Source of the DNA: Pseudomonas sp. CROZ-RG-20F-R04-15
GTDB taxonomy: Bacteria > Pseudomonadota > Gammaproteobacteria > Pseudomonadales > Pseudomonadaceae
Reading direction: 5' to 3'
Assembly (NCBI RefSeq): GCF_022662375.1
Contig: NZ_JAKNQL010000012.1
Location: 160,080 to 224,079 of the forward strand
DNA length: 64,000 nucleotides
In this document: piece by piece, positions 1 to 7,032 of the stretch
Layout: each line of letters begins with the position of its first letter
Position numbering within the stretch: position 1 is the stretch's first letter
Program-made: the position numbers and the translations under genes
Notes under the pieces: generated by a model
What the model saw: the letters and a program-made list of their open reading frames with translations, nothing else
Told to the model about the DNA's origin: nothing
The model's database searches: none

Positions 1-425
1 ACCTGCATGCGCTGGGTCAGCAGGTCGGCGGTCGGTTCATCGCTGACCTTGTCGAGCAGCGGAAAAATGCCGCGCGCCGTGCGGGTCACGGCTTCCTGAC
101 CAGCGACCAGTTGCTTGATCATGTCTTCGGCACTTGGCACCCCGACCTCCTCCTTGATGGAAGAAAGGCGAGCGTACGTGGCATAGGCGCCCGGTGCCGG
201 AAAGCCCAGTGCACGAATACGCTCGGCGATCGAGTCCACGGCCAGCGCCAGCTCGTTGTATTGCTCTTCGAACATCAAGTGCAGCGTGCGAAACATCGGG
301 CCGGTGACGTTCCAGTGGAAGTTGTGGGTTTTCAGATACAGCACGTAGGTGTCCGACAACAGACGGGATAGTCCTTCGACGATGGACTTGCGATCTTCTT
401 CACTGATACCGATATCGATTGCCAT
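1..425 (-). CDS. Dps-family ferritin-like protein, 3' end outside window
   Basis: Reading the minus strand from the ATG at 425 gives an open frame that runs off the window start (about 141 codons seen). It begins MAIDIGISEEDRKSIVEGL and contains the Dps signature HWNVTGPMFRTLHLMFEEQY, in which the His and the later acidic residues form the intersubunit ferroxidase site of this family. Dps proteins form dodecamers that oxidise and store iron and protect DNA in starved or peroxide-stressed cells. A GGGGG stretch seven bases upstream of the ATG serves as ribosome binding site. It is divergent from the cold-shock gene at 738. The C-terminus is not visible, so length and any DNA-binding tail cannot be judged. 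A bacterioferritin assignment is less likely because of the LHxxFExxY motif. Confidence 0.85.
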   Translation of the reverse strand, partial: MAIDIGISEEDRKSIVEGLSRLLSDTYVLYLKTHNFHWNVTGPMFRTLHLMFEEQYNELALAVDSIAERIRALGFPAPGAYATYARLSSIKEEVGVPSAEDMIKQLVAGQEAVTRTARGIFPLLDKVSDEPTADLLTQRMQ

Positions 426-737
426 GTTTACCCCCTAACGGCGATTGAATTCATCCAACAGGTGCAGACCCACTCTAGCAAGGCAACCGACACCCCGCAG
501 CCCTGATTGGCTGCAAACGCTGCGACAAATCGACCGAGGCCATGCCGCCGGCCGGGCTGATTTGAGTAGCCGCAGGCTTTGCTGTTAAATAGGCAGTGTG
601 TCGCCATGCCCCATTTTTCGGGGCGTTGCGCATAGGCTGATGCCGTGAACGTGTCCACCGCCTCTTATTTTGTTCCGAAGCGAACCGTGCGCCTTCAGCT
701 CTTCCTTGTGAGCCGTCATAAACGTGAGCCAATCAAA
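426..737. other. Divergent intergenic region, no gene seen
   Basis: This 312-base gap separates two divergently transcribed genes and should hold both promoters. Short open frames here (for example on the minus strand 428-658) have no family resemblance and no good ribosome binding site. No repeat or convincing hairpin was recognised. Confidence 0.5.
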
Positions 738-1340
738 ATGTTGAAAATCGTCCACCTGCTAATGGGCGCAGCGGCCTTGCTGCTGTCGTTCATACCCAGC
801 TTGAAATCCGAAGCCGTTCCCTACCTGCAACAACCCGACGCACTTTACCTGGCCTTTTTCGGCCTGCTGAACCTGGTGATTGCCCCAGTGATTCCTTACT
901 GGAACAAAGGCCCTCGTCAGCATCTGCAAAACCTCGTCAGCGCTCTTCTGGTGCTGACCGTCGTCCTGCAAACCCTGACCCTGATCGCGCCGATGCCCGT
1001 CATCGCCGGCCAGCCAGCCGTGTTGTTCACCCTGGTGATCGCACTGGTTGCCGTGGTTCTGCACCTGGCCGTCAGCTTCTATCGTTCTTCGCCTGCTGCC
1101 GCTCCAACCAGCTATGACATGACCAATCGTGATACCGGCACCGTCAAGTGGTTCAACACCTCCAAAGGCTTCGGCTTTATCTCCCGGGATTCCGGCGATG
1201 ATATTTTCGTGCACTTTCGTGCGATCCGTGGCGAAGGCCACCGTGTACTGGTCGAAGGCCAGCGCGTGGAGTTCTCGGTAATGAACCGCGACAAAGGCCT
1301 GCAAGCCGAGGACGTGATCGCCGCTCTGCCGCGACGCTGA
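738..1340 (+). CDS. Membrane protein with C-terminal cold-shock domain
   Basis: Two modules are visible in 200 aa. Residues 1-120 are hydrophobic with about four predicted membrane segments (around MLKIVHLLMGAAALLLSFIP, LAFFGLLNLVIAPVI, LVSALLVLTVVLQTLTLIA, LFTLVIALVAVVLHLAV). Residues about 131-200 are a complete cold-shock domain with RNP1 (KGFGFI) and RNP2 (DIFVHF). Cold-shock domains bind single-stranded RNA or DNA; tethering one to the membrane is uncommon but recurs in Pseudomonas. The start at 738 is preferred over the longer frame from 645 because the extra N-terminus is polar and unlike the family, and GTGAG lies just upstream. The gene stands alone, ending in a strong terminator. 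Role unknown. Confidence 0.8.
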   Translation: MLKIVHLLMGAAALLLSFIPSLKSEAVPYLQQPDALYLAFFGLLNLVIAPVIPYWNKGPRQHLQNLVSALLVLTVVLQTLTLIAPMPVIAGQPAVLFTLVIALVAVVLHLAVSFYRSSPAAAPTSYDMTNRDTGTVKWFNTSKGFGFISRDSGDDIFVHFRAIRGEGHRVLVEGQRVEFSVMNRDKGLQAEDVIAALPRR

Positions 1341-1350
1341 TCCAGGCATA

Positions 1351-1387
1351 AAAAAACCGCGAGCAGTCTGCTGTTCGCGGTTTTTTT
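1351..1387. terminator. Bidirectional Rho-independent terminator
   Basis: An 11-bp stem (ACCGCGAGCAG / CTGTTCGCGGT, one G-T pair) with a four-base loop is flanked by A6 on the left and T7 on the right. It can therefore stop both the cold-shock gene (plus) and slyX (minus). Confidence 0.9.
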
Positions 1388-1410
1388 ACGCCTGATGAAA
1401 AGTGTCCGCC

Positions 1411-1617
1411 TCAGTAATGAGGCGGTGGCGCCTCATCCTCAAAGGATTCGAACTGGCCGACCATTTCTTCCTGGCGCTTGAGCAGTGCGGCCATCTGCAA
1501 TTGCAGGCGCTCGACTACGCGCTGTTGGGCCACCAGTACGTCGTTCAACGCCTGAATGGTGTCATCCTGAAACGCCAGACGGCTTTCCAGATCGGTAACG
1601 CGATCTTCCAGGCTCAT
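1411..1617 (-). CDS. slyX: SlyX family protein
   Basis: A 68-aa protein with the SlyX pattern: an N-terminal MSLEDRVTDLESRLAFQDDT heptad-repeat helix, a second helix (LNDVLVAQQRVVERLQLQM) and a short acidic, proline-rich tail ending APPPHY. SlyX is a small coiled-coil protein of unknown function. It starts three bases after the stop codon of the HIT gene, so the two form one transcription unit that ends at the shared terminator at 1351-1387. Length matches the family (about 70 aa). Confidence 0.9.
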   Translation of the reverse strand: MSLEDRVTDLESRLAFQDDTIQALNDVLVAQQRVVERLQLQMAALLKRQEEMVGQFESFEDEAPPPHY

Positions 1618-1620
1618 GAC

Positions 1621-2046
1621 TCAGCCCTCCAAAAAAGTGAAATGCTCAGTCAGGACCAGACGCAACCGTTCGCGAATGGTGGCGACCTGCTCGGCACTGT
1701 AAGGCCTGGCCGGGTGTTTGCCCCAGACCGGCGCAGGCCAGGCCGCGTCATCGCGCTTACGCACAATCACATGCATGTGCATCTGGCTGACAACGTTACC
1801 CAAGGTCGCGACGTTCATCTTGTCAGCGTCAAACAAATCCTTGAGCAACTCAGCCAGCGCGGTGGTTTCCTGCCACAACTGCTGTTGATCGGCGACATCC
1901 AACTGAAACAACTCACTGATATCGTCGCGACGAGGCACCAGGATAAACCACGGGTAGTTGGCGTCATTGGACAGCAGCAGTCGGCAGAGAGGGAAATCAC
2001 CGATGGTCAGCGTGTCCTGTTGAAGTCGTGAATCTAAAGCAAACAC
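1621..2046 (-). CDS. HIT family hydrolase
   Basis: A 141-aa histidine-triad protein. The active-site region QMHMHVIVRKRDD gives the H-x-H-type motif of HIT nucleotide hydrolases, and NYPWFILVPRR is the usual upstream strand. HIT proteins cleave nucleoside phosphoramidates or dinucleotides; the substrate here is unknown. The start is placed at the GTG at 2046, because GGGAG lies eight bases upstream; the GTG at 2055 would abut that site. slyX follows after three bases. Confidence 0.85.
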   Translation of the reverse strand: MFALDSRLQQDTLTIGDFPLCRLLLSNDANYPWFILVPRRDDISELFQLDVADQQQLWQETTALAELLKDLFDADKMNVATLGNVVSQMHMHVIVRKRDDAAWPAPVWGKHPARPYSAEQVATIRERLRLVLTEHFTFLEG

Positions 2047-2565
2047 TACGCGCACTCCCGGCTGATCTTCATTATTCAGCTTAGCGACGATCCTTTATGG
2101 ACAGCGCACCAAGCGACAGGACGGCAGCATACCTGCGAATGCGTCAGCCTTCACGACGACGGTCAACCCCGTCGCCCTGCCAACGCCCCGAGATGTGACA
2201 TTTGCGAGCGCGACGCACCAGCACGGAACCAACATCGATGTTCAGCTCGACAAAATGACCGATAGCCTCAGCGACGCTCAGCGACATGGCCCGTGCAAGC
2301 TGTATGAATTCAGAACAGCTGTAAATTTTTTTGCACCAAAACCGCACAGTGCGTCTACGCTCACTGCGTCGGGCATCCGCCAAATACTCACTGGAGGGGT
2401 GAACCGGTAACGTTTTTGGTTGTCACGCGCGCTTTTCTGCGAGGCAACACCATAGGAGAAATGGCGTCAAGCACTGAAAAAATCAGGCTTGAAGCCCAGC
2501 TTTCACGAGGTTTTCACAAGCGCAGGCGGGTGTTCAGAAAAATAACCGCAACGAAATTGCGGTTT

Positions 2566-2581
2566 GTGCACGCTTGTTGCA
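2566..2581 (+). promoter_or_regulatory. Possible sigma-54 promoter
   Basis: GTGCACGCTTGTTGCA matches the -24/-12 consensus TGGCACG-N4-TTGCA at the CACG and TTGCA parts and in spacing, but the -24 GG reads TG, a serious mismatch. It lies about 360 bases before the porin start, so a long leader would result. Confidence 0.25.
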
Positions 2582-2760
2582 TTCGTACCCATATGGACTA
2601 TAAGCGCACCACTGGAAGTGGATGCCTTAAGCCCCATAAGAACAGTGGCAGGGTTGCCCGATGGAGATTCAAGTGTTTTGCCAGGGACTCTTTTTTACCG
2701 ATGCAAAAAGGCCCAGAAACAGCGATAAAGTTGTCAGTCCGGCTGCATTGGTACTGTGAA

Positions 2761-2800
2761 TTTGCGACCTCCACCACGCCATTTGCGACACTGTCGTAAA
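2761..2800. promoter_or_regulatory. Repeated/palindromic operator candidate before the porin
   Basis: TTTGCGAC occurs at 2761-2768 and again at 2782-2789, exactly 21 bases apart (two helical turns). The second copy is the left arm of an imperfect palindrome, TTTGCGACA-c-TGTCGTAAA (2782-2800). The arrangement suggests cooperative binding of a dimeric regulator in the porin promoter region. Confidence 0.35.
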
Positions 2801-2942
2801 GAAGCTGAAAGGTTGGATTAGCAAGTATCGCCAACATTGTCGGCGTGATATAAGTTTGCGCCGACACAAAAAGAAAGAGCCGCCCAGATAATAAAACAGG
2901 TGGGACGGCAGTACTCTTCTAAAACCAAAGGAGCAAATCACG

Positions 2943-4301
2943 ATGCGCGTGATGAAGTGGAGCATGATCGCACTGGCAGTTGCTGCAGCCGCCAGTACTC
3001 AAGTGGCTACGGCCGCCCCGTTTGTAAGTGACCAGTCTGAAGCCAAAGGTTTTGTTGAAGACGCGAAACTCACCGAGACGTTGAAGAACTACTACTTCAA
3101 CCGCGACAACAAGAACGGCGGCCATGACCAGAAAGACTGGACTCAGGGCTTCCTGGGCAACTTCACCTCCGGGTACACCCAAGGTACCGTTGGTGTTGGT
3201 ATTGATGCATTCGGTTACCTGGCCTTGAAACTCGATGGCGGTGACGGCACTTCCGGTTCGGGCAACATGAGCCGTAGCGACACCATCAAGGCCAACGGTT
3301 ATTCCCGCGACGTCAATGACAGTCAGGGCAAAGCCGGCGCAGCCATCAAGTTCCGCGTATCCAAAACCGAGTTGAAAGTCGGCGATATGCAGCCAAGCAC
3401 TGCACCAGTTTTCGCTGTTGGCGGTTCCCGCATCCTTCCACAAACTGCCAGTGGCTTCCAACTGCAAAGCAGCGAAGTCAAAGACCTCGACCTCGAGGCG
3501 GGTCACTTCTACTCGGCTACCAGCCAGGACAAAAACGCCCGTGATGGCGAGCTGTGGGCCACTTATGCTGGCGTCAAGGCTGACTCCATCGACTACTTCG
3601 GCGGCAAGTACGGCATCACTGACAATCTTTCCGCTTCGCTGTATGGCGCCAAGCTGGAAGACATCTGGAACCAGTACTACGCCAACCTGAACTACACCAT
3701 CCCGATGGGTGGCGACGAGTCTTTGAACCTGGACGGTAACATCTACCGCACCACCGACACCGGTCGTGCTGAAGCAGGCGAGATCAGCAACACTGCGTTC
3801 TCCCTGGCTGCTGCGTTCTCGTTCCTGAAAGCTCACACCTTCACCCTCGCCTTCCAGAAGGTCAACGGTGACACTCCGTTTGACTACATCGGTGTCGGCG
3901 GCCACGGTCCTTCGAACCGCGGTGGTGACTCGATCTTCCTCGCCAACTCCATCCAGTACTCTGACTTCAACGGTCCTGGCGAGAAATCCGTTCAAGCCCG
4001 TTACGACCTGAAAATGGCTGAGTATGGCGTTCCTGGCCTGAGCTTCATGGTCCGTTACGTCAATGGCTGGAACATCGACGGCACCAATACTCCGACCGTC
4101 AGTTCTTATACCGGCGCTTACGGTGAAGACGGCAAACATCACGAAACCAACTTTGAAGCCAAGTACGTTGTTCAAAGCGGCCCGGCAAAAGACCTGTCTT
4201 TCCGTATTCGCCAAGCGTGGCACACAGCTAACGCTGACGAAGGCGAAGGCGATGTCAAAGAGTTCCGTCTGATCACCGAATACCCACTGAACATCTTGTA
4301 A
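2943..4301 (+). CDS. OprD-family outer membrane porin
   Basis: A 452-aa outer-membrane protein. Residues 1 to about 24 form a signal peptide (MRVMKWSMIALAVAAAASTQ, cut near VATA-APF). The rest shows OprD hallmarks: FVEDAKLTETLKNYYFNRD near the N-terminus, GFLGNFTSGYTQGTVGVGID, the long loop with PQTASGFQLQSSEVKDLDLE, and a final strand EFRLITEYPLNIL. This family forms 18-strand monomeric channels for basic amino acids, peptides or carboxylates. The sequence looks more like OprE/OprQ than OprD proper, so substrate is left open. AGGAG lies nine bases before the ATG. It is monocistronic, ending at a terminator. Confidence 0.92.
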   Translation: MRVMKWSMIALAVAAAASTQVATAAPFVSDQSEAKGFVEDAKLTETLKNYYFNRDNKNGGHDQKDWTQGFLGNFTSGYTQGTVGVGIDAFGYLALKLDGGDGTSGSGNMSRSDTIKANGYSRDVNDSQGKAGAAIKFRVSKTELKVGDMQPSTAPVFAVGGSRILPQTASGFQLQSSEVKDLDLEAGHFYSATSQDKNARDGELWATYAGVKADSIDYFGGKYGITDNLSASLYGAKLEDIWNQYYANLNYTIPMGGDESLNLDGNIYRTTDTGRAEAGEISNTAFSLAAAFSFLKAHTFTLAFQKVNGDTPFDYIGVGGHGPSNRGGDSIFLANSIQYSDFNGPGEKSVQARYDLKMAEYGVPGLSFMVRYVNGWNIDGTNTPTVSSYTGAYGEDGKHHETNFEAKYVVQSGPAKDLSFRIRQAWHTANADEGEGDVKEFRLITEYPLNIL

Positions 4302-4331
4302 TCGTCAGTGGTTAGTTTGGAAGCATAAAAA

Positions 4332-4359
4332 AAGGCCCATCTTGCGATGGGCCTTTTTT
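4332..4359 (+). terminator. Terminator of the porin gene
   Basis: AAGGCCCATC-ttgc-GATGGGCCTT is a perfect 10-bp stem with a tetraloop and a T-run. An A-run on the left makes it usable from the minus strand (mscS) as well. Confidence 0.9.
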
Positions 4360-4380
4360 ATTGCCTGTCACTTGCAATAG

Positions 4381-4403
4381 TTGCCTGACCGACAAGTCAG
4401 GCA
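4381..4403. other. Hairpin downstream of mscS
   Basis: A perfect 9-bp inverted repeat, TTGCCTGAC / GTCAGGCAA, with a five-base loop lies between the convergent porin and mscS genes. There is no T-run, so it is not an obvious intrinsic terminator. It may protect the mRNA end. Confidence 0.5.
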
Positions 4404-4419
4404 ACTAATTAGCAACCTA

Positions 4420-5262
4420 TCATTGTGTGGCCGATTCCTGCACCACACGAATCACCCGCTGTGGGAAAGGGATATCAATCCCTGCAGTCTTTAAACGATC
4501 ACGCGACTGTTCGTTAAACATGAACATCACGTCCCAGTAATCTGCAGTTTTGACCCATACACGCAGGGAAACAGTGATCGAACTGTCGCCCAAGGTCGAA
4601 ATCACGGCCTGTGGCGCCGGATCCTGCAACACACGCTCATCCTTGGCCAGATCCAGCAGCACCTGACGGGCCTTCTGCAGATCGGCTTCGTAATCAACGC
4701 CTACATCAAACACAACCTTGCGAGTCGGCTGACGGTTGGTGTTGGTAATGATGCCGTTCGACAGGTTGCCGTTTGGCACGATGATGGTTTTGTTGTCGCC
4801 AGTACGCAGCACGGTGTGGAAAATCTGGATGCTGTCGACTGTACCCGACACACCTTGCGCTTCGATCCAGTCACCGATACGGAACGGACGGAACAGCAGA
4901 ATCAACACGCCGCCGGCGAAGTTCGCCAGGCTGCCTTGCAAGGCCAGACCGATCGCCAGACCGGCAGCACCGATCGCAGCAACAAACGAGGTAGTTTCAA
5001 CACCGATCATCGACGCGACGCTGACGATCAGCAACACCTTGAGAATGATGTTCGCCAGGCTGCTGATAAAGCCTTGCAGCGCCAGATCGGCGTTGCGCAG
5101 GGCCAGCAGACCACCGAGCTTTTGCGTGACCTTGTTGATCAACCACCAGCCGATGGCCAGGGTAATCACTGCCAGCAGCACACGGCTGCCGTACTCCATG
5201 ATCATCGGGATCCACGCCTGGGATGCCTTGACCAGGTTGTCCACCTCAGCATTCAAATCCAT
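4420..5262 (-). CDS. mscS: Small-conductance mechanosensitive channel (MscS type)
   Basis: A 280-aa MscS homologue of ordinary length. Three membrane segments are visible in residues about 25-130; the pore helix is the Gly/Ala-rich stretch around AAIGAAGLAIGLALQGSLAN. It is followed by the beta domain (FRIGDWIEAQGVSGTVDSIQ) and the conserved PNG motif. MscS opens on membrane tension and releases solutes during osmotic downshock. The start is supported by AGGAG upstream. From memory, mscS is also next to yajQ in P. aeruginosa. Confidence 0.93.
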   Translation of the reverse strand: MDLNAEVDNLVKASQAWIPMIMEYGSRVLLAVITLAIGWWLINKVTQKLGGLLALRNADLALQGFISSLANIILKVLLIVSVASMIGVETTSFVAAIGAAGLAIGLALQGSLANFAGGVLILLFRPFRIGDWIEAQGVSGTVDSIQIFHTVLRTGDNKTIIVPNGNLSNGIITNTNRQPTRKVVFDVGVDYEADLQKARQVLLDLAKDERVLQDPAPQAVISTLGDSSITVSLRVWVKTADYWDVMFMFNEQSRDRLKTAGIDIPFPQRVIRVVQESATQ

Positions 5263-5338
5263 GTTCTATCTCCTGATTTCCGGCCATTCGGCACGCGAAA
5301 AATAAGCGGCAGAAACCCGCCGGATGTACACAAAACAA

Positions 5339-5428
5339 TGTGGGAGCGAGCCTGCTCGCGAAGGCGCCGTGTCATTCAGCAATGAGTTGACTGACACACC
5401 GCCTTCGCGAGCAGGCTCGCTCCCACAG
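5339..5428. repeat. REPIN: two inverted REP elements
   Basis: GTGGGAGCGAGCCTGCTCGC (from 5340) and its inverse GCGAGCAGGCTCGCTCCCAC (ending about 5426) face each other across about 37 unrelated bases. Each REP can fold on its own and the pair can form a long hairpin. Such doublets are mobilised by RAYT transposases in the P. fluorescens group; no RAYT gene is in the window. Confidence 0.93.
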
Positions 5429-5443
5429 GTCATCTGACCGAGT

Positions 5444-5929
5444 TTAGTCGCGGAAGTTGTTGAACTGCAGTGGCATGCCGAACTCTTTGGCCCGCAGTGC
5501 CGCGATGGCCTCTTGCAGGTCATCACGCTTCTTGCCGGTCACGCGCACTTGCTCGCCCTGAATGGCGGCCTGTACTTTGAGTTTGGCGTCCTTGATGTGG
5601 CCGACGATCTTCTTCGCCAGCTCCTTGTCGATGCCTTCCTTGAGCACGGCGTCCTGCTTCATCAGCTTGCCCGAAGCGTACGCGTCTTTGACTTCAAGGC
5701 ACTGTACGTCGATCTTGCGCTTGACCAGTGCCAGCTTGAGGATTTCGATCATCGCTTCGAGCTGGAACCCGGCTTCAGCGGTGAGGCTGACGGTCAGGTC
5801 TTTTTCCTTGAACTCGAAGCTGCCTTTGCCTTTCAGGTCATAACGACGATCGAGTTCCTTCACGGCGTTCTCGACCGCGTTGGTGAGTTCGTGTTTGTCC
5901 AGTTCGGATACCACGTCGAACGACGGCAT
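5444..5929 (-). CDS. yajQ: YajQ family cyclic di-GMP-binding/nucleotide-binding protein
   Basis: A 161-aa protein collinear with YajQ throughout: MPSFDVVSELDKHELTNAVE at the start, the YDLKGKGSFEF and KRKIDVQCLEVKDAYASGK segments, and the C-terminal KKRDDLQEAIAALR. Two tandem ferredoxin-like folds are expected. Xanthomonas and Pseudomonas members bind c-di-GMP and act with transcription factors; other members bind GTP or tRNA. GGAGAG precedes the ATG. It is divergent from panE. Confidence 0.93.
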   Translation of the reverse strand: MPSFDVVSELDKHELTNAVENAVKELDRRYDLKGKGSFEFKEKDLTVSLTAEAGFQLEAMIEILKLALVKRKIDVQCLEVKDAYASGKLMKQDAVLKEGIDKELAKKIVGHIKDAKLKVQAAIQGEQVRVTGKKRDDLQEAIAALRAKEFGMPLQFNNFRD

Positions 5930-6069
5930 GTAATCTCTCCAATAAAAAGGCGCGCTCGATGTGGATGGAGCGCGCTTGGCTTGCGGTTAAAATCGGGCTC
6001 ATTATAACGGGTCTTTTCCCACCGACACGGCGAGCCGCACATGCCTGTACGCAATCGAGCAAAAAACTG

Positions 6070-6987
6070 ATGTCCACCCCCTGGCATGTTCTCGGCGCCG
6101 GCAGTCTCGGCACACTGTGGGCCACACGTCTGGCTCGCGCCGGCCTGCCGGTCAGACTGATCGTGCGTGATGCCGAACGCTTGCAAAGCTATCAGGCTGC
6201 GGGCGGCTTGACGCTGGTGGAGCAAGGTGTGGCGAGCAGCTATGCGGTTTCCGGCGAAACGCCCGACAGCCCTGAGCCGATCCGCCGTTTGCTGGTGGCG
6301 TGCAAGGCCTACGACGCCGAAAGCGCCGTCGCCCGCCTCGCCCCACGGCTGACTGCGGACGCCGAACTGATCCTCCTGCAAAACGGCCTCGGCAGTCAGG
6401 ACGCCGTCGCCAACCGTGTGCCGCTGGCACGCTGCATCAGCGCTTCGAGTACCGAGGGTGCCTTCCGCGATGGCGACTGGCGTGTGGTGTTCGCCGGTCA
6501 CGGTTTTACCTGGCTGGGCGATGCCGGGCATCCGGTCGCGCCGATCTGGCTGGATGATCTCGACGCCGCGAAAATCCCCCACGAGTGGAGCACCGATATC
6601 CTCACCCGGTTATGGCGAAAACTCGCGCTCAACTGTGCGATCAATCCGCTGACCGTGCTGCACAACTGCCGCAACGGCGGATTGCAGGAACATCACTGCG
6701 AAGTCGCCACGCTGTGCGACGAGCTGGCCGAACTGCTGGAGCGCTGCGGCCAACCGGCTGCAGCAGAAAACCTGCAACAGGAAGTCCAAAGGGTCATCCA
6801 TGCTACCGCCGCCAATTACTCATCGATGTATCAGGACGTCGCCAATCAACGCCGCACGGAAATCAGCTATCTATTGGGCCACGCCTGCAAAGTCGCCGCG
6901 CGCCATCAGCTGAACCTGCCGCACCTCAAGCAATTGCAGCAACGACTGATCACGCATCTGCACAGCCTCGGATTGCCCAGCGACTGA
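6070..6987 (+). CDS. panE: 2-dehydropantoate 2-reductase
   Basis: A 305-aa ketopantoate reductase, the NADPH-dependent step to pantoate in coenzyme A synthesis. The N-terminal Rossmann motif is VLGAGSLGTLWATRLARAG. The C-terminal helical domain carries the catalytic lysine context (LWRKLALNCAINPLT) and the SSMYQD motif. The upstream part of the open frame (from 5959) looks non-coding, so the ATG at 6070 is chosen; its ribosome binding site is weak. It is followed after 45 bases by a histidine kinase gene. Other KPR-family dehydrogenases are possible, but the motifs fit PanE. Confidence 0.88.
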   Translation: MSTPWHVLGAGSLGTLWATRLARAGLPVRLIVRDAERLQSYQAAGGLTLVEQGVASSYAVSGETPDSPEPIRRLLVACKAYDAESAVARLAPRLTADAELILLQNGLGSQDAVANRVPLARCISASSTEGAFRDGDWRVVFAGHGFTWLGDAGHPVAPIWLDDLDAAKIPHEWSTDILTRLWRKLALNCAINPLTVLHNCRNGGLQEHHCEVATLCDELAELLERCGQPAAAENLQQEVQRVIHATAANYSSMYQDVANQRRTEISYLLGHACKVAARHQLNLPHLKQLQQRLITHLHSLGLPSD

Positions 6988-7032
6988 GCAGCGGCTACGC
7001 TGGCCACTTGTTCCTTTGCTGCGATAAACCTG

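Larger units (their letters stand above)
2047..2942. other. Long intergenic region upstream of the OprD-type porin
   Basis: About 900 bases carry no convincing gene: the open frames inside (2195-2410 plus, 2416-2799 plus, 2598-2867 minus) have arginine/cysteine-rich shadow composition and no recognisable domain. The 3' half is AT-richer than its surroundings and holds a sigma-54-like sequence at 2566-2581 and a repeated TTTGCGAC element at 2761-2800. A small RNA cannot be excluded. Confidence 0.5.

Noticed and set aside
2648..2661. TGGCAGGGTTGCCC as a sigma-54 promoter
   Set aside because: The GG and GC elements are only seven bases apart instead of ten.
2416..2799. 127-aa plus-strand frame upstream of the porin
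   Set aside because: Arg/Lys/Cys-rich, no domain and no good ribosome binding site; more likely promoter DNA.
2919..4223. 434-aa minus-strand frame over the porin
   Set aside because: A shadow of the OprD-type gene, with no family motif or ribosome binding site.
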